NCBI RefSeq assembly: GCF_000311845.1
Contig: NZ_HE978574.1
Location: forward strand, 1,145,248 to 1,209,247
Reading direction: 5' to 3'
DNA: 64,000 bases
From: Enorma massiliensis phI
GTDB lineage: Bacteria > Actinomycetota > Coriobacteriia > Coriobacteriales > Coriobacteriaceae
Each line of letters opens with the position of its first letter. Position 1 is the first letter of the stretch. The notes beneath the pieces are model-generated. The model was not told where the DNA came from. It was given only the letters and a program-made list of their open reading frames with translations, and ran no database searches. Made by a program: the position numbers and the translations under genes. Shown here in pieces: positions 19,141-28,100 of this stretch.

Positions 19141-19761
19141 ATGGCCCGAAACGAGCAAGGCGAGCTTACGAGCATATGGACGCCTGCGAACGTCATTACG
19201 TCTGTTCGCATCTGCTTCATTCCTGTTTTCATGCTGTTGGCTGTTCTCTCGCGCGATGCGATGGGCGCTCTCACGCATCCGGCCTTCGCTATCGGGGCGT
19301 GCGCGCTCTACATCTTGCTGAGTCTTACCGATAAGCTTGATGGTTCGCTTGCCCGCAAGCGCAACGAGATTACCGACTTCGGTAAATTTCTCGACCCCAT
19401 CGCCGACAAGCTCCTCGTCTTCTCTGCGCTGCTCTTGCTGCTCGATCAGGGATACGTGAACGTTTGGGTCGTGTTCATCATTCTGCTCCGTGAGTTCTTG
19501 GTGAGCGCGCTGCGCATGGTCGCGAGTGCTGCCGGCGAGGTTATTGCTGCCGATAGCCTCGGCAAGGCGAAGACGGCCGTCACGATGGTCTCGCTTTGCG
19601 GCTTTTACGTCGCCTTCGCGCTTGAAGCATTGGGAATGGGCGATCTTACCGTTTGGATCCTCGGCATTTCGCAGGCGCTCATGGTCGCCGCGGTCGTGCT
19701 GACGGTCGTTTCGGGAATCCAGTACATCTGGAATGCTCGTGATATCGTGTTTAGGGTCTAA
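19141..19761 (+). CDS. pgsA: CDP-diacylglycerol-glycerol-3-phosphate 3-phosphatidyltransferase
   Basis: 206 aa from ATG 19141 (AGGGGT upstream; an earlier GTG at 19123 would overlap rimO). The CDP-alcohol phosphotransferase signature D-x2-DG-x2-AR-x8-G-x3-D-x3-D is complete (DKLDGSLARKRNEITDFG followed by KFLDPIADK). Several membrane helices are evident. It makes phosphatidylglycerol phosphate, the precursor of anionic phospholipids. A second family member is encoded at 39149-39877. Confidence 0.92.
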   Translation: MARNEQGELTSIWTPANVITSVRICFIPVFMLLAVLSRDAMGALTHPAFAIGACALYILLSLTDKLDGSLARKRNEITDFGKFLDPIADKLLVFSALLLLLDQGYVNVWVVFIILLREFLVSALRMVASAAGEVIAADSLGKAKTAVTMVSLCGFYVAFALEALGMGDLTVWILGISQALMVAAVVLTVVSGIQYIWNARDIVFRV

Positions 19762-20324
19762 TGATGGACGCTCGGTATGAAGGACGCGCCGCAGACCACC
19801 GCGTCCACGCGCTCCGGCTTGCCCAGGAGCTTGTCGCCTTGTGCTCGGATTGCTCGGTAACCGTTGCTACGGCTGAGTCTTGCACCGCGGGCATGGTCGC
19901 TTCGACCATTGCCGGTGTGCCCGGCGCCTCGGATGTGCTGCGCGGCGGGGCGGTGACCTACGTAAACGAGGTCAAGCATGACCTTCTCGGGGTAAGCCAA
20001 GATGTCCTCGATTCCGTGGGGGCCGTTTCGTTCGCTTGCGCCTGCCAGATGGCGGAGGGCGCACGCCATGTGTTCGGTTCCAGCCTCGCGGTGAGCATCA
20101 CCGGCTTCGCCGGCCCTGGAGGCGGCACTGCCGAAGACCCCGTGGGGACGGTCTATATCGGGATCGCATCACGCGATGGGTCGCGTGCTGAACGATGCCA
20201 CTTCGAGGGCGACCGCGACGACGTGCGGGCCGCGGCATGCCGTAGGGCTTGCGAATGCCTCCTGTCTGCAGCTCATGAGCTTCAGGCTGGGGGCACGGTG
20301 TCGTTCTCCTTCTTTGGTGAGTAA
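19761..20324 (+). CDS. cinA: CinA C-terminal type nicotinamide-nucleotide amidase
   Basis: 187 aa; ATG 19761 overlaps the pgsA stop (a second ATG follows directly). The motif TAESCTAGMVASTIAGVPGAS and the segment SITGFAGPGGGT are diagnostic for the CinA/PncC amidase, which deamidates nicotinamide mononucleotide in the pyridine nucleotide cycle. Only the C-terminal amidase domain is present, not the molybdopterin-binding N-terminal domain of longer CinA proteins. It lies before recA, a conserved arrangement. Confidence 0.92.
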   Translation: MMDARYEGRAADHRVHALRLAQELVALCSDCSVTVATAESCTAGMVASTIAGVPGASDVLRGGAVTYVNEVKHDLLGVSQDVLDSVGAVSFACACQMAEGARHVFGSSLAVSITGFAGPGGGTAEDPVGTVYIGIASRDGSRAERCHFEGDRDDVRAAACRRACECLLSAAHELQAGGTVSFSFFGE

Positions 20325-20654
20325 CCTTTTACTGTTCAATTCATCTTGGTGATCTGCTCCAGTCTCCGCGGGCGGCTGACATGGAGCGCAGCTATGCGCA
20401 CGCGCTGGCCATGTGCATTTGGCGCGGTTTTCGCGGTTGGGCGCCATTGCGGCTGTGACGGTTGCGCATGCCGCGCGCGCCGGCGATAGCTCTCAACTGT
20501 CTGCTCAGCCCCTTTGAGCAGGCATCCTCGTTTCCCTTATTCGTGCGTAGCTCCTCGGCGAACGTCGTGTTCAGGTTTTTTCGAATTACGTTTAGCGATT
20601 TGTCAGATATCGAGGAAATCTGTTCAGATATGCCCGGTAGGATGTTGGTATCGC
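20325..20654 (+). other. Non-coding stretch cinA-recA
   Basis: About 330 bp with no supported gene. The region becomes AT-richer towards recA. It holds a small hairpin (TGCTCA/TGAGCA, about 20501-20520) and no clear terminator. Its right end leads into the SOS-controlled recA promoter. Confidence 0.5.
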
Positions 20655-20683
20655 TTGACCGCGAACAGCTGTTCGCGTAGTAT
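20655..20683 (+). promoter_or_regulatory. recA promoter with perfect LexA (SOS) box in the spacer
   Basis: TTGACC (20655-20660), 17-bp spacer, TAGTAT (20678-20683). The spacer is occupied by CGAACAGCTGTTCG (20662-20675), a perfect 14-bp palindrome fitting the Gram-positive LexA consensus CGAAC-N4-GTTCG. LexA bound here would block RNA polymerase directly, so recA should be SOS-inducible by the lexA gene in this window. Confidence 0.9.
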
Positions 20684-20710
20684 GGAAGCCGGATCAGAGG
20701 AGGAGTACCT

Positions 20711-21817
20711 ATGGCTAAGAACAGCGGGCCCGTTCGTCAGGTGCATGAGCGCACGTTCGGCGAAGAGCGCGATAAGATGGTGGAGCTTACCAAGGCCGAG
20801 ATTGAGAAGAAGTTCGGCAAGGGCTCGATCATGAAATATGGTGACGGTGGGCCCGAGCTTGAGATTGAGGTCATCCCAACGGGCGCGCTGTCCTTGGATG
20901 CCGCGCTCGGCATCGGCGGCGTTCCGCGGGGGCGCATTATCGAGATCTATGGCCCGGAGTCGTCAGGTAAGACGACGCTTTCGCTCGAGATCCTTGCAGA
21001 GGCTCAGGCTGCGGGCGGTGTTGTTGCGTTCATCGATGCCGAGCACGCACTCGACCCGACCTATGCAGCGCGCATCGGCGTCGATATCGATGAGGTGCTC
21101 ATCTCCCAACCCGATACCGGCGAGCAGGCGCTCGAGATCTGCGACATGTTGGTGCGTTCCGGCGCCATCGACGCCGTCGTCGTTGACTCTGTCGCTGCCC
21201 TTGTTCCTCGTGCCGAGATTGAGGGCGAGATTGGAGATTCCTCGGTTGGCCTCCAGGCCCGGCTTATGAGTCAGGCGCTGCGCAAGCTTGCGGGATCGCT
21301 CTCAAAATCAAAGACCACCTGCATCTTCATCAACCAGCTGCGCGAGAAGATCGGCGTCATGTTCGGTAACCCCGAGACGACGACCGGCGGCAGGGCGCTT
21401 AAATTCTTCTCCTCCGTGCGAATCGACATCCGCCGTATCGAGAGCATCAAGGTTAAAGATGAGGTCGTGGGCAACCGTGTGCGCTGCAAGGTGGTAAAGA
21501 ACAAGGTCGCAGCTCCCTTCCGCACCGCTGAATTCGACATCATGTACGGCACCGGCATTTCAAAAGAGGGCTCGATACTCGATATGGGCGTCGACTACGA
21601 CATCGTGAAGAAGTCCGGCGCCTGGTATACCTACGAATCTGAGCGGCTTGGCCAAGGTCGCGAGGCTGCGAAGGAGTTCCTGCGCACTAACCCCGACCTT
21701 TGCGATGAGATCGAGCATCGCGTTCGCGTAGCATGCGGTCTCGAGCTTTCAGACGAGACCACGGGGGACGCCGTCATCTTGGACGATGACGTAGCCGCCG
21801 CGAACGATGCGCTCTAG
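20711..21817 (+). CDS. recA: Recombinase RecA
   Basis: 368 aa from ATG 20711, preceded by AGAGGAGGAG. Walker [10 protein letters not shown] is at residues 81-89, and the core carries EHALDP, the L1/L2 DNA-binding loops and [20 protein letters not shown]. RecA forms the filament for homologous recombination and triggers LexA self-cleavage. The N-terminus has about 22 residues before the usual start region. recX lies 15 bp downstream and likely shares the SOS promoter. Confidence 0.98.
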   Translation: MAKNSGPVRQVHERTFGEERDKMVELTKAEIEKKFGKGSIMKYGDGGPELEIEVIPTGALSLDAALGIGGVPRGRIIEIYGPESSGKTTLSLEILAEAQAAGGVVAFIDAEHALDPTYAARIGVDIDEVLISQPDTGEQALEICDMLVRSGAIDAVVVDSVAALVPRAEIEGEIGDSSVGLQARLMSQALRKLAGSLSKSKTTCIFINQLREKIGVMFGNPETTTGGRALKFFSSVRIDIRRIESIKVKDEVVGNRVRCKVVKNKVAAPFRTAEFDIMYGTGISKEGSILDMGVDYDIVKKSGAWYTYESERLGQGREAAKEFLRTNPDLCDEIEHRVRVACGLELSDETTGDAVILDDDVAAANDAL

Positions 21818-21832
21818 CCTTTTCGTTTCATC

Positions 21833-22507
21833 ATGTCCGAGAACGTCGTTGAGATTGATATAGCTTTGCCACCAAAGGGCTCCGCCGGCATGGGCGGGGC
21901 CCTGCCATATCGACGCCCGCGTGCCGAGGTTCGCTTCTCGCTTGAAAATGGCGATGTGCGCAGCGGGTGGGTTCCTCCTCGTGTGGCTCGCTTGTATGAG
22001 AAAGCCCTGCCAGATCTGCCGTGCACGTATCGCTCGGCGATGGACGCTCTTATGGAGCTCGAGAGCCGCGTCTGCTTCACTGCCCTTACTGAGATGCAGT
22101 CGAGGCGCGAGCATTCGAGTCATGAAGTTCGCTCAAAGCTCCAGCAGCATGGTTTTCGCGTGACCTCTATCGACGCTGCGATCGAACGAGCCTTGGACCT
22201 CAAGTTTCTCGATGATGCGCGATTCATGGCTTCATTCATAGATGAGCGTCTTCGTCGAGGCTGGGGTCGTCGTAAGATTGAGCTTGAGCTTAAGCGACGC
22301 GGGGCAGATCCAAGGGCATTGCCCGGCTATCCCGAAGCATTCTTCTCTGCGGAAGACGATGCTGAACGAGCGCGTCAGCTTTTGCAGCGAAAATCGGTCC
22401 CCGAAACGCGCGCATTCGAGAAGCTTGTTCGGCATCTGGTGGGAAAGGGGTTTTCATTCGATGTCGCAGCCCGCGCCGCGCGCGAGCGGATCGACGACGA
22501 TGCCTGA
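21833..22507 (+). CDS. recX: Regulatory protein RecX
   Basis: 224 aa from ATG 21833. The RecX fold of tandem three-helix repeats is visible in SRREHSSHEVRSKL, ERALDLKFLDDARF and RRGWGRRKIELELKRRG. RecX caps or inhibits RecA filaments. It carries an N-terminal extension of about 80 residues before the first recognised repeat. Close spacing after recA implies co-induction in the SOS response. Confidence 0.9.
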   Translation: MSENVVEIDIALPPKGSAGMGGALPYRRPRAEVRFSLENGDVRSGWVPPRVARLYEKALPDLPCTYRSAMDALMELESRVCFTALTEMQSRREHSSHEVRSKLQQHGFRVTSIDAAIERALDLKFLDDARFMASFIDERLRRGWGRRKIELELKRRGADPRALPGYPEAFFSAEDDAERARQLLQRKSVPETRAFEKLVRHLVGKGFSFDVAARAARERIDDDA

Positions 22508-22571
22508 TAAAGGCTAGGCGCTCAAGGGTCGTGTAATTCCTCCGTAAAGTCGCAGCTGGTGCTGTGTAGAA

Positions 22572-22600
22572 TTGACAGTTTTTGACTTAAAACGTAGGAT
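22572..22600 (+). promoter_or_regulatory. Promoter for rny
   Basis: TTGACA (22572-22577), 17-bp spacer, TAGGAT (22595-22600), in an AT-rich gap after recX. Transcripts would have a leader of about 145 bases. The leader contains a 7-bp hairpin (ACTCATC/GATGAGT, about 22627-22643). Confidence 0.75.
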
Positions 22601-22750
22601 GAATCTGTCATTTGTCTTGTGATGCACACTCATCGTAGATGAGTTCATTTGTGTTACATACACAACTTCATATTGGGTGTTCATACCTCGCAAATGTCGG
22701 GCGCAGCCATGCGCCATCAATGAGTTGCTTTTTACGTTAGAGGAGTGAGC

Positions 22751-24304
22751 ATGGAGATTGTCATCGGCATTGTCGTTGGCCTCGCCGTAGGCGCCGTCAT
22801 CGCCGTCATCGCCATGCGCAACGCCAAGAACGGCAGCCTTCGCGAAGCGGATTCCCGAATCGAATCGGCGCGCGCTGAGGCAGACCAGGTGATCGGCGAG
22901 GCGCAGCGACAGGCAGAGACCTTGAAGAAGGAAGCTCTTCTCGAGGCAAAAGAAGAGATTATCCAGAACAAACAAGCTGCGGAGGCGGAGGAAAAGCAGC
23001 GCAAGCGCGAGCTTCGCGCGCTCGAGAACCGCATCATGCAGCGCGAGGAATCGCTTGACCGGAGAAACGATGCGCTCGACAAGCGCGAGCACCAGCTTTC
23101 CAGCCAGGCCGGGCAAGTTGAGAAGCGCAGCCGTGAGCTCGAGGACCTCTATGCCAAGCAGACCGAAGAGCTCGAGCGCATCTCTGAGCTCACGCGAGAT
23201 GACGCGCACCGTGAGCTTCTCGATAAGGTCCGCGGTGAGGTTACCCATGAGGCGGCGACCATCATTCGCGATTCCGAGCAGCAGGTGAAGGCCGAGTGCC
23301 AAAAGACCGCTCAGCGGATTCTTTCTACGGCCATCCAGCGCTGTGCCGCCGATCACACCGCGGAGGTTACCGTGACCTCCGTTCACATCCCCTCGGATGA
23401 TCTCAAGGGCCGCATCATCGGCCGCGAGGGGCGCAACATCCGCACCTTCGAGCAGGTTTCGGGTGTCAACCTCGTTATCGATGACACCCCCGAGACCGTC
23501 GTGCTTTCGAGCTTCGACCCCGTCCGTCGCGAGACCGCTCGCGTTGCGCTCGAAAACCTCATTGCGGATGGACGTATTCATCCTGCCCGTATCGAGGAGA
23601 TGTACAAAAAGGCATCTGAGCTCGTGCAGCAGCGCGTGCGCGAGGCTGGCGAGCAGGCTGCATTCGATATCGGCTTCCATGACCTTCATCCCGAGCTTGT
23701 GAAGACGCTCGGTGCCCTGAGGTACCGTACCTCGTTTGGCCAGAATGTTCTCAACCATTCCATCGAAGTGGCAGAGCTGGCTGGCATCATGGCTTCCGAG
23801 CTCGGTCTCGATTCCGTGCCTGCGCGTCGAGCGGGCCTCTTGCACGACCTTGGTAAGGCCATCGATCATGAGGTTGATGGGCCCCATGCCGTCATCGGTG
23901 CCGATCTGGCTCGTCGCTATGGCGAGAAGCCCGAGATCGTCCATGCTATCGAGGCACATCACGCGGATGTTGAGCCGAACACGGTGCTCGACATGCTTGT
24001 GATGGCTGCCGACGCCGTTTCTGCTTCGCGTCCCGGTGCCCGTCGCGAGTCGTTCGAGAGCTATGTGAAGCGTCTTGAGAAGCTCGAGGAGATTGCCAAC
24101 GCCCACGATGGCGTCGAGCGTACCTTCGCCATGCAGGCTGGTCGTGAGGTCCATGTCATGGTTCAGCCTGAGAAGATCTCTGATGCCCAGGCTACGGTGC
24201 TCGCCCACGATATCGCTCGTCAGATCGAGGAGGAAATGGAATATCCCGGTCAGGTGCGCGTCGTCGTGATCCGCGAGAGCCGTGCGATGGATATCGCGAA
24301 GTAG
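22751..24304 (+). CDS. rny: Ribonuclease Y
   Basis: 517 aa from ATG 22751 (AGAGGAG upstream). It has one N-terminal membrane helix (IVIGIVVGLAVGAVIAVIAM), a long charged coiled coil (about 25-200), a KH domain (DLKGRIIGREGRNIRTFE) and an HD domain (HDLGKAIDHE). RNase Y is the membrane-bound endonuclease that starts mRNA decay in many Gram-positive bacteria. Downstream order (an extra gene, then spoVS, then miaB) parallels the Bacillus rny-ymdB-spoVS-...-miaB order. Confidence 0.96.
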   Translation: MEIVIGIVVGLAVGAVIAVIAMRNAKNGSLREADSRIESARAEADQVIGEAQRQAETLKKEALLEAKEEIIQNKQAAEAEEKQRKRELRALENRIMQREESLDRRNDALDKREHQLSSQAGQVEKRSRELEDLYAKQTEELERISELTRDDAHRELLDKVRGEVTHEAATIIRDSEQQVKAECQKTAQRILSTAIQRCAADHTAEVTVTSVHIPSDDLKGRIIGREGRNIRTFEQVSGVNLVIDDTPETVVLSSFDPVRRETARVALENLIADGRIHPARIEEMYKKASELVQQRVREAGEQAAFDIGFHDLHPELVKTLGALRYRTSFGQNVLNHSIEVAELAGIMASELGLDSVPARRAGLLHDLGKAIDHEVDGPHAVIGADLARRYGEKPEIVHAIEAHHADVEPNTVLDMLVMAADAVSASRPGARRESFESYVKRLEKLEEIANAHDGVERTFAMQAGREVHVMVQPEKISDAQATVLAHDIARQIEEEMEYPGQVRVVVIRESRAMDIAK

Positions 24305-24307
24305 CGT

Positions 24308-25390
24308 ATGGCAGACGCTCAGCAACTCATCTCGTTCATCGCGTCCATGACGGGCGAGGGCAACCTTCGCGTTGAGGAGAACCTTGGCGAGGGATTTGTT
24401 CGGCTGCGCGTTGCTGAGGCTGAGCGCCGACAGGCAAAGCACGATATTCAACACGTTGAGGATATCGTTATCGAAATGCTGCGCAATGCGCGCGACGCAC
24501 GTGCTACCAGCATGTATGTTGCCACATCGAAAGAGGGGGGTGTCAGGACCCTCCTCTTTCTTGATAACGGCTCTGGCGTGCCGCAGGACATGCACGAACG
24601 CATCTTCGATGCTCGCGTGACTTCTAAGCTCGAGAGCATGAAGATGGACCGCTGGGGCGTGCACGGTCGTGGCATGGCCCTGTATTCCATCCGCGAAAAC
24701 ACCGACCAGGCGTGCGTTGTGGCTTCCGCGCCTGGGCTCGGCACCTCTATGCGCGTCGTTGCGGATACCGAGCGTTTGCCCGAGCGTGCCGACCAGTCAA
24801 GCTGGCCTAAAGCTTCACGTAACGAGGAAGGTGCGTGGGTCTGTTCGAGAGGCCCGCATAACATCATTCGCACGGTCTGCGAGTTCGCTTTGGAAGAACA
24901 GCATGGATGCGATGTGTATCTGGGCAGTCCGGCAGAGATCGCTGCGACGCTTTACGATCAAGCAACCTCATCGCTTGATGCCTCAAAGATGCTCTTCATT
25001 GACGATGAAGCCGAGCTCCCGGTTTGCGAGCGATTGGGCTGTGCGGCCGATGCCGCCGATCTGATGCGCATCGCGCGCGCTATAGGACTTGAGATGTCCG
25101 AGCGCACTGCTCACCGTATTCTGAGCGGGCAGATCAAGCCGTTGCGAAGCGTGACCTCTCGTCTGCTCCGCATGCGTTCCGAACGCAAGGCGCCCGCTCC
25201 CATTGATCTATCCCGCGATCGCCGCGGTCTTAAGATTGCCCAGGATGATCTCGATGAGTTCTCGCGCGTTCTTGAGCGCGACTTCGAGGGCATCGCCGCG
25301 CGCTACTACCTTTCGCTCAGTCGAGAGCCCAGAATCAGGGTTTCCCGTGATTCGATTACGGTCACATTCGATATCCAGAAGGGCGAATGA
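24308..25390 (+). CDS. GHKL-type ATPase of unknown function between rny and spoVS
   Basis: 360 aa from ATG 24308, three bases after the rny stop. It has a Bergerat ATP-binding fold: N box EDIVIEMLRNARDA (51-64, with E57, N60 and D63), G1 box DNGSGV (86-91) and G2 region WGVHGRGMALYSI (116-128). There is no histidine-phosphorylation domain, response regulator partner, MutL or gyrase region, so it is neither a classic sensor kinase nor a known DNA enzyme. The C-terminal half (about 200-360) is not recognised; it includes a basic segment rich in Arg. It takes the place that ymdB holds in Bacillus. A regulatory ATPase linked to RNA decay or to SpoVS is only an inference. Confidence 0.75.
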   Translation: MADAQQLISFIASMTGEGNLRVEENLGEGFVRLRVAEAERRQAKHDIQHVEDIVIEMLRNARDARATSMYVATSKEGGVRTLLFLDNGSGVPQDMHERIFDARVTSKLESMKMDRWGVHGRGMALYSIRENTDQACVVASAPGLGTSMRVVADTERLPERADQSSWPKASRNEEGAWVCSRGPHNIIRTVCEFALEEQHGCDVYLGSPAEIAATLYDQATSSLDASKMLFIDDEAELPVCERLGCAADAADLMRIARAIGLEMSERTAHRILSGQIKPLRSVTSRLLRMRSERKAPAPIDLSRDRRGLKIAQDDLDEFSRVLERDFEGIAARYYLSLSREPRIRVSRDSITVTFDIQKGE

Positions 25391-25493
25391 CCGGGTCCGA
25401 GAATGGCCTGAATCATTTTCTTGCTGCTCACGGGCCAATACGGTAAAGTCAAAGGGCTGCATATTCAAACCATACACGCAGGAGAACCGCACT

Positions 25494-25811
25494 ATGGAAT
25501 ACCTGAAAGTCTCGAGCAAGTCATCGCCCGCCTCCGTTGCCGGCGCTATAGCAGGCATGGTCAAGGATGGCGTTCCGGTCAATATGCAGTGTGTGGGCGC
25601 TGGAGCGGTCAATCAGGCCATCAAGGCCATGGCTATAGCTCGCGGTTTCCTCATCCCCACAGGGTTTGATATCTCTTGTGCTCCAACGTTCTCCGATATC
25701 CTTATCAACGGCGAGTCGCGTACGGCCATCAGGCTTGCCGTCATCGTTCATCGCATCTCCCTCCAGGGTGCGGAAGCCGATCAGGTATCCGATGCAGCCA
25801 TGGTCTACTAA
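25494..25811 (+). CDS. spoVS: Stage V sporulation protein S (SpoVS), Alba-like
   Basis: 105 aa from ATG 25494 (CAGGAG upstream). The sequence starting EYLKVSSKSSPASVAGAIAG and the block GAGAVNQAIKAMAIARGFL are nearly invariant in SpoVS. The protein has an Alba-like nucleic-acid-binding fold. In Bacillus it affects late sporulation, but it is also common in non-sporulating lineages, so its basic job is probably not sporulation itself. No sporulation genes are seen in this window. The stop codon is one base before miaB. Confidence 0.95.
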   Translation: MEYLKVSSKSSPASVAGAIAGMVKDGVPVNMQCVGAGAVNQAIKAMAIARGFLIPTGFDISCAPTFSDILINGESRTAIRLAVIVHRISLQGAEADQVSDAAMVY

Positions 25812-25812
25812 C

Positions 25813-27183
25813 ATGGATATGATGAGTGTGCGGCCGGCGCTTTCCGGCAAGACGTATTTCATCCGCACGTTCGGTTGCCAGATGAACCTGCACGACTCCG
25901 AGCGCGTCGCCGGTCTGCTTGATGCCTGCGGCTGCCTTGAGGCAGCGGATCCCGCTGGCGCGGATATCGTGATATTCATGACCTGCTGCGTTCGCGAGGC
26001 GGCCGATCAGCGTCTTTACGGCCAATGCAATTCGTGCAAGAGCCTTCCTGCTCCACCTTCCGGCACGCGGGTCGTCGCTGTGGGCGGATGCATCGCCCAG
26101 CGAGATGGCGAGGGGCTCCTCACGAACGTCGATAACGTGAACGTAATCTTCGGCACGCATGCCATTGCGCACGTCGGCGAACTTATCGCACGGGCCTTTG
26201 AGGATGGCGGCCGTCATGTTTCGATTGCCGAGGACGAGTCGCTTGCCGCCGTGTCTATGCCGTGGCATCGTGAGACGGTTTACCACGCTTGGGTTCCGAT
26301 CATGACCGGCTGTAATAACTTTTGCAGCTACTGCATTGTTCCCTATGTGCGCGGACGTGAGAAGAGCAGGCCTTTTGAGGAGGTTTTAGACGAGGTCTCG
26401 GCGCTTGTGCGCTCTGGAGTCCGTGAGATTACGCTCCTTGGTCAAAATGTCAACTCCTACGGGCGTGACCGCTATGGGGCGCCGCGCTTTGCAGAGCTGC
26501 TTCGCAAGGTTGGTGAAACCGGTATCGAGCGTATTCGCTTCACCTCGTCGCATCCTAAAGACCTGCTCCCTGAGACCATTGACGCTATGGCCGAGACGCC
26601 TGCGGTCATGCCTCATCTTCACCTTGCCGTGCAGTCGGGCTCTACCCGTGTCTTGAAGGAGATGAATCGTCGGTATACGCGCGAGGATTACCTTGATCTT
26701 GTTCGTCGCGTCCGCGATCGCATTCCCGGAATTGCGCTCACCACCGATATCATCGTTGGATTCCCCGGAGAGACCGAAGAGGATTTCGAGGAGACCCTTT
26801 CCCTTGCACGCGAGGTTGGGTACGCCCAGGCCTTTACCTTCATCTACTCGCGTCGTGAGGGCACGCCCGCTGCCGCCATCGTGGACCCGACTCCGCATGA
26901 GGTGATTCAGGAACGCTTCGATCGACTCGTTAAGGTTATCGAAGATACCGCTTATGAGTTCAACCAGGGCGAGCTCCATGCCACGGTACCCGTTCTCGTT
27001 GAAGGCGCTTCGAAGAAGAACACCCGAGTCCTTCAGGGCAAGAGCCCGAAGAACCAAACGGTCCATGCTCCCATTCCCGAGGGGCTTCACATCGAGGACC
27101 TTATCGGCAAGATCGTTGACGTTCGCGTAGACACCGCACGTACCTGGTATCTCTCGGGCACCGTGGCAGGCGACCCTCGATGA
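25813..27183 (+). CDS. miaB: tRNA-2-methylthio-N6-dimethylallyladenosine synthase MiaB
   Basis: 456 aa from ATG 25813, one base after the spoVS stop. The N-terminal UPF0004 domain begins YFIRTFGCQMNLHDSE, diagnostic of MiaB. Radical SAM cysteines are C167, C171 and C174 (CNNFCSYCIVPYVRG), and a TRAM domain ends the protein. It adds the methylthio group to i6A37 in tRNA. miaA, which makes i6A37, follows with an ATGA overlap, so the two steps of the pathway are co-expressed. Confidence 0.96.
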   Translation: MDMMSVRPALSGKTYFIRTFGCQMNLHDSERVAGLLDACGCLEAADPAGADIVIFMTCCVREAADQRLYGQCNSCKSLPAPPSGTRVVAVGGCIAQRDGEGLLTNVDNVNVIFGTHAIAHVGELIARAFEDGGRHVSIAEDESLAAVSMPWHRETVYHAWVPIMTGCNNFCSYCIVPYVRGREKSRPFEEVLDEVSALVRSGVREITLLGQNVNSYGRDRYGAPRFAELLRKVGETGIERIRFTSSHPKDLLPETIDAMAETPAVMPHLHLAVQSGSTRVLKEMNRRYTREDYLDLVRRVRDRIPGIALTTDIIVGFPGETEEDFEETLSLAREVGYAQAFTFIYSRREGTPAAAIVDPTPHEVIQERFDRLVKVIEDTAYEFNQGELHATVPVLVEGASKKNTRVLQGKSPKNQTVHAPIPEGLHIEDLIGKIVDVRVDTARTWYLSGTVAGDPR

Positions 27184-28100
27184 CGGGGCCCGTGGTCGCC
27201 GTCGTGGGGCCTACCGCGGTAGGGAAGAGCGCTGTGGCCGATGCCCTTGCGGAGCGTTGGGGAAGCGCCGTCATATCTGCTGATGCGATGCAGGTCTACC
27301 GTGGAATGGATATCGGCACTGCGAAGATGCCCGTCGAGGAGCGGCACGCCCCTTTGCTGCTTGTTGATATCATCGAGCCGGACGAGGCATATTCCGCCGC
27401 GCTCTTCCAACGCGATGCTCGCCAGCAGATCGATCGGCTGCAGGCTGCTGGCAAGATTCCGGTGCTATGCGGCGGAACAGGCCTCTATATCATGGCGGCT
27501 CTTGACGATATGAGGTTTCCCTCGGGTGAAATCGAGAGCGGCGCTCGCAGGCGATATGAGCGCTTTGCTGAGGAGCACGGTCCCGATGCGCTCTACGAGC
27601 TTCTGAATCGACGCGATCCGGAGAGCGCGCAAAGCATCCATCCCCATAACGTGCGACGCGTTATCCGCGCACTTGAGATGCTTGATGAGGGTGTTTCTTA
27701 TGCTGAGCAACGCAAGGGATTCTCAACGCCCAAGCCGGTCTATTCGGCTCATATCTTTGCCCTCACGATGGAGCGGTCGCGCCTGTATGGGCGTATCGAT
27801 GCTCGTGTTGATGCGATGGTGCGAGATGGGCTCGTAGAAGAGGTGGAGCGCCTTTTGGAGCGTGGTGCGGGGCCTGCGCTCACGGCGCGCCAGGCAATTG
27901 GCTATAAAGAGATCATCGACTATTTGAACGGTGCATGCTCTCTGGACGAGGCGATCGAGCTCATCAAAATGCGCTCGCGCCGCTATGCAAAGCGTCAGCT
28001 CTCTTGGTTTCGTCGTGACGATCGCATCACCTGGCTCGACATGGATTCGCTTGATATCGAGGGTGCGGTCGATGCTATCGAACGCGAGGTGCGCTGCTGA
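27180..28100 (+). CDS. miaA: tRNA dimethylallyltransferase MiaA
   Basis: 306 aa from ATG 27180, overlapping the miaB stop. P-loop GPTAVGKS is at residues 10-17; DAMQVYRGMDIGTAK and the C-terminal Tyr/Arg-rich motif RRYAKRQLSWFRRDDR are family hallmarks. It transfers dimethylallyl from DMAPP to A37 of tRNAs reading UNN codons. The last base of its stop overlaps the hflX start codon. Confidence 0.96.
   Translation: MTGPVVAVVGPTAVGKSAVADALAERWGSAVISADAMQVYRGMDIGTAKMPVEERHAPLLLVDIIEPDEAYSAALFQRDARQQIDRLQAAGKIPVLCGGTGLYIMAALDDMRFPSGEIESGARRRYERFAEEHGPDALYELLNRRDPESAQSIHPHNVRRVIRALEMLDEGVSYAEQRKGFSTPKPVYSAHIFALTMERSRLYGRIDARVDAMVRDGLVEEVERLLERGAGPALTARQAIGYKEIIDYLNGACSLDEAIELIKMRSRRYAKRQLSWFRRDDRITWLDMDSLDIEGAVDAIEREVRC

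Noticed and set aside
22514-24664. A 716-codon open frame on the minus strand opposite rny
   Set aside because: Antisense shadow of rny and the GHKL gene; no domain match, and the strand already carries a strongly supported coding gene.
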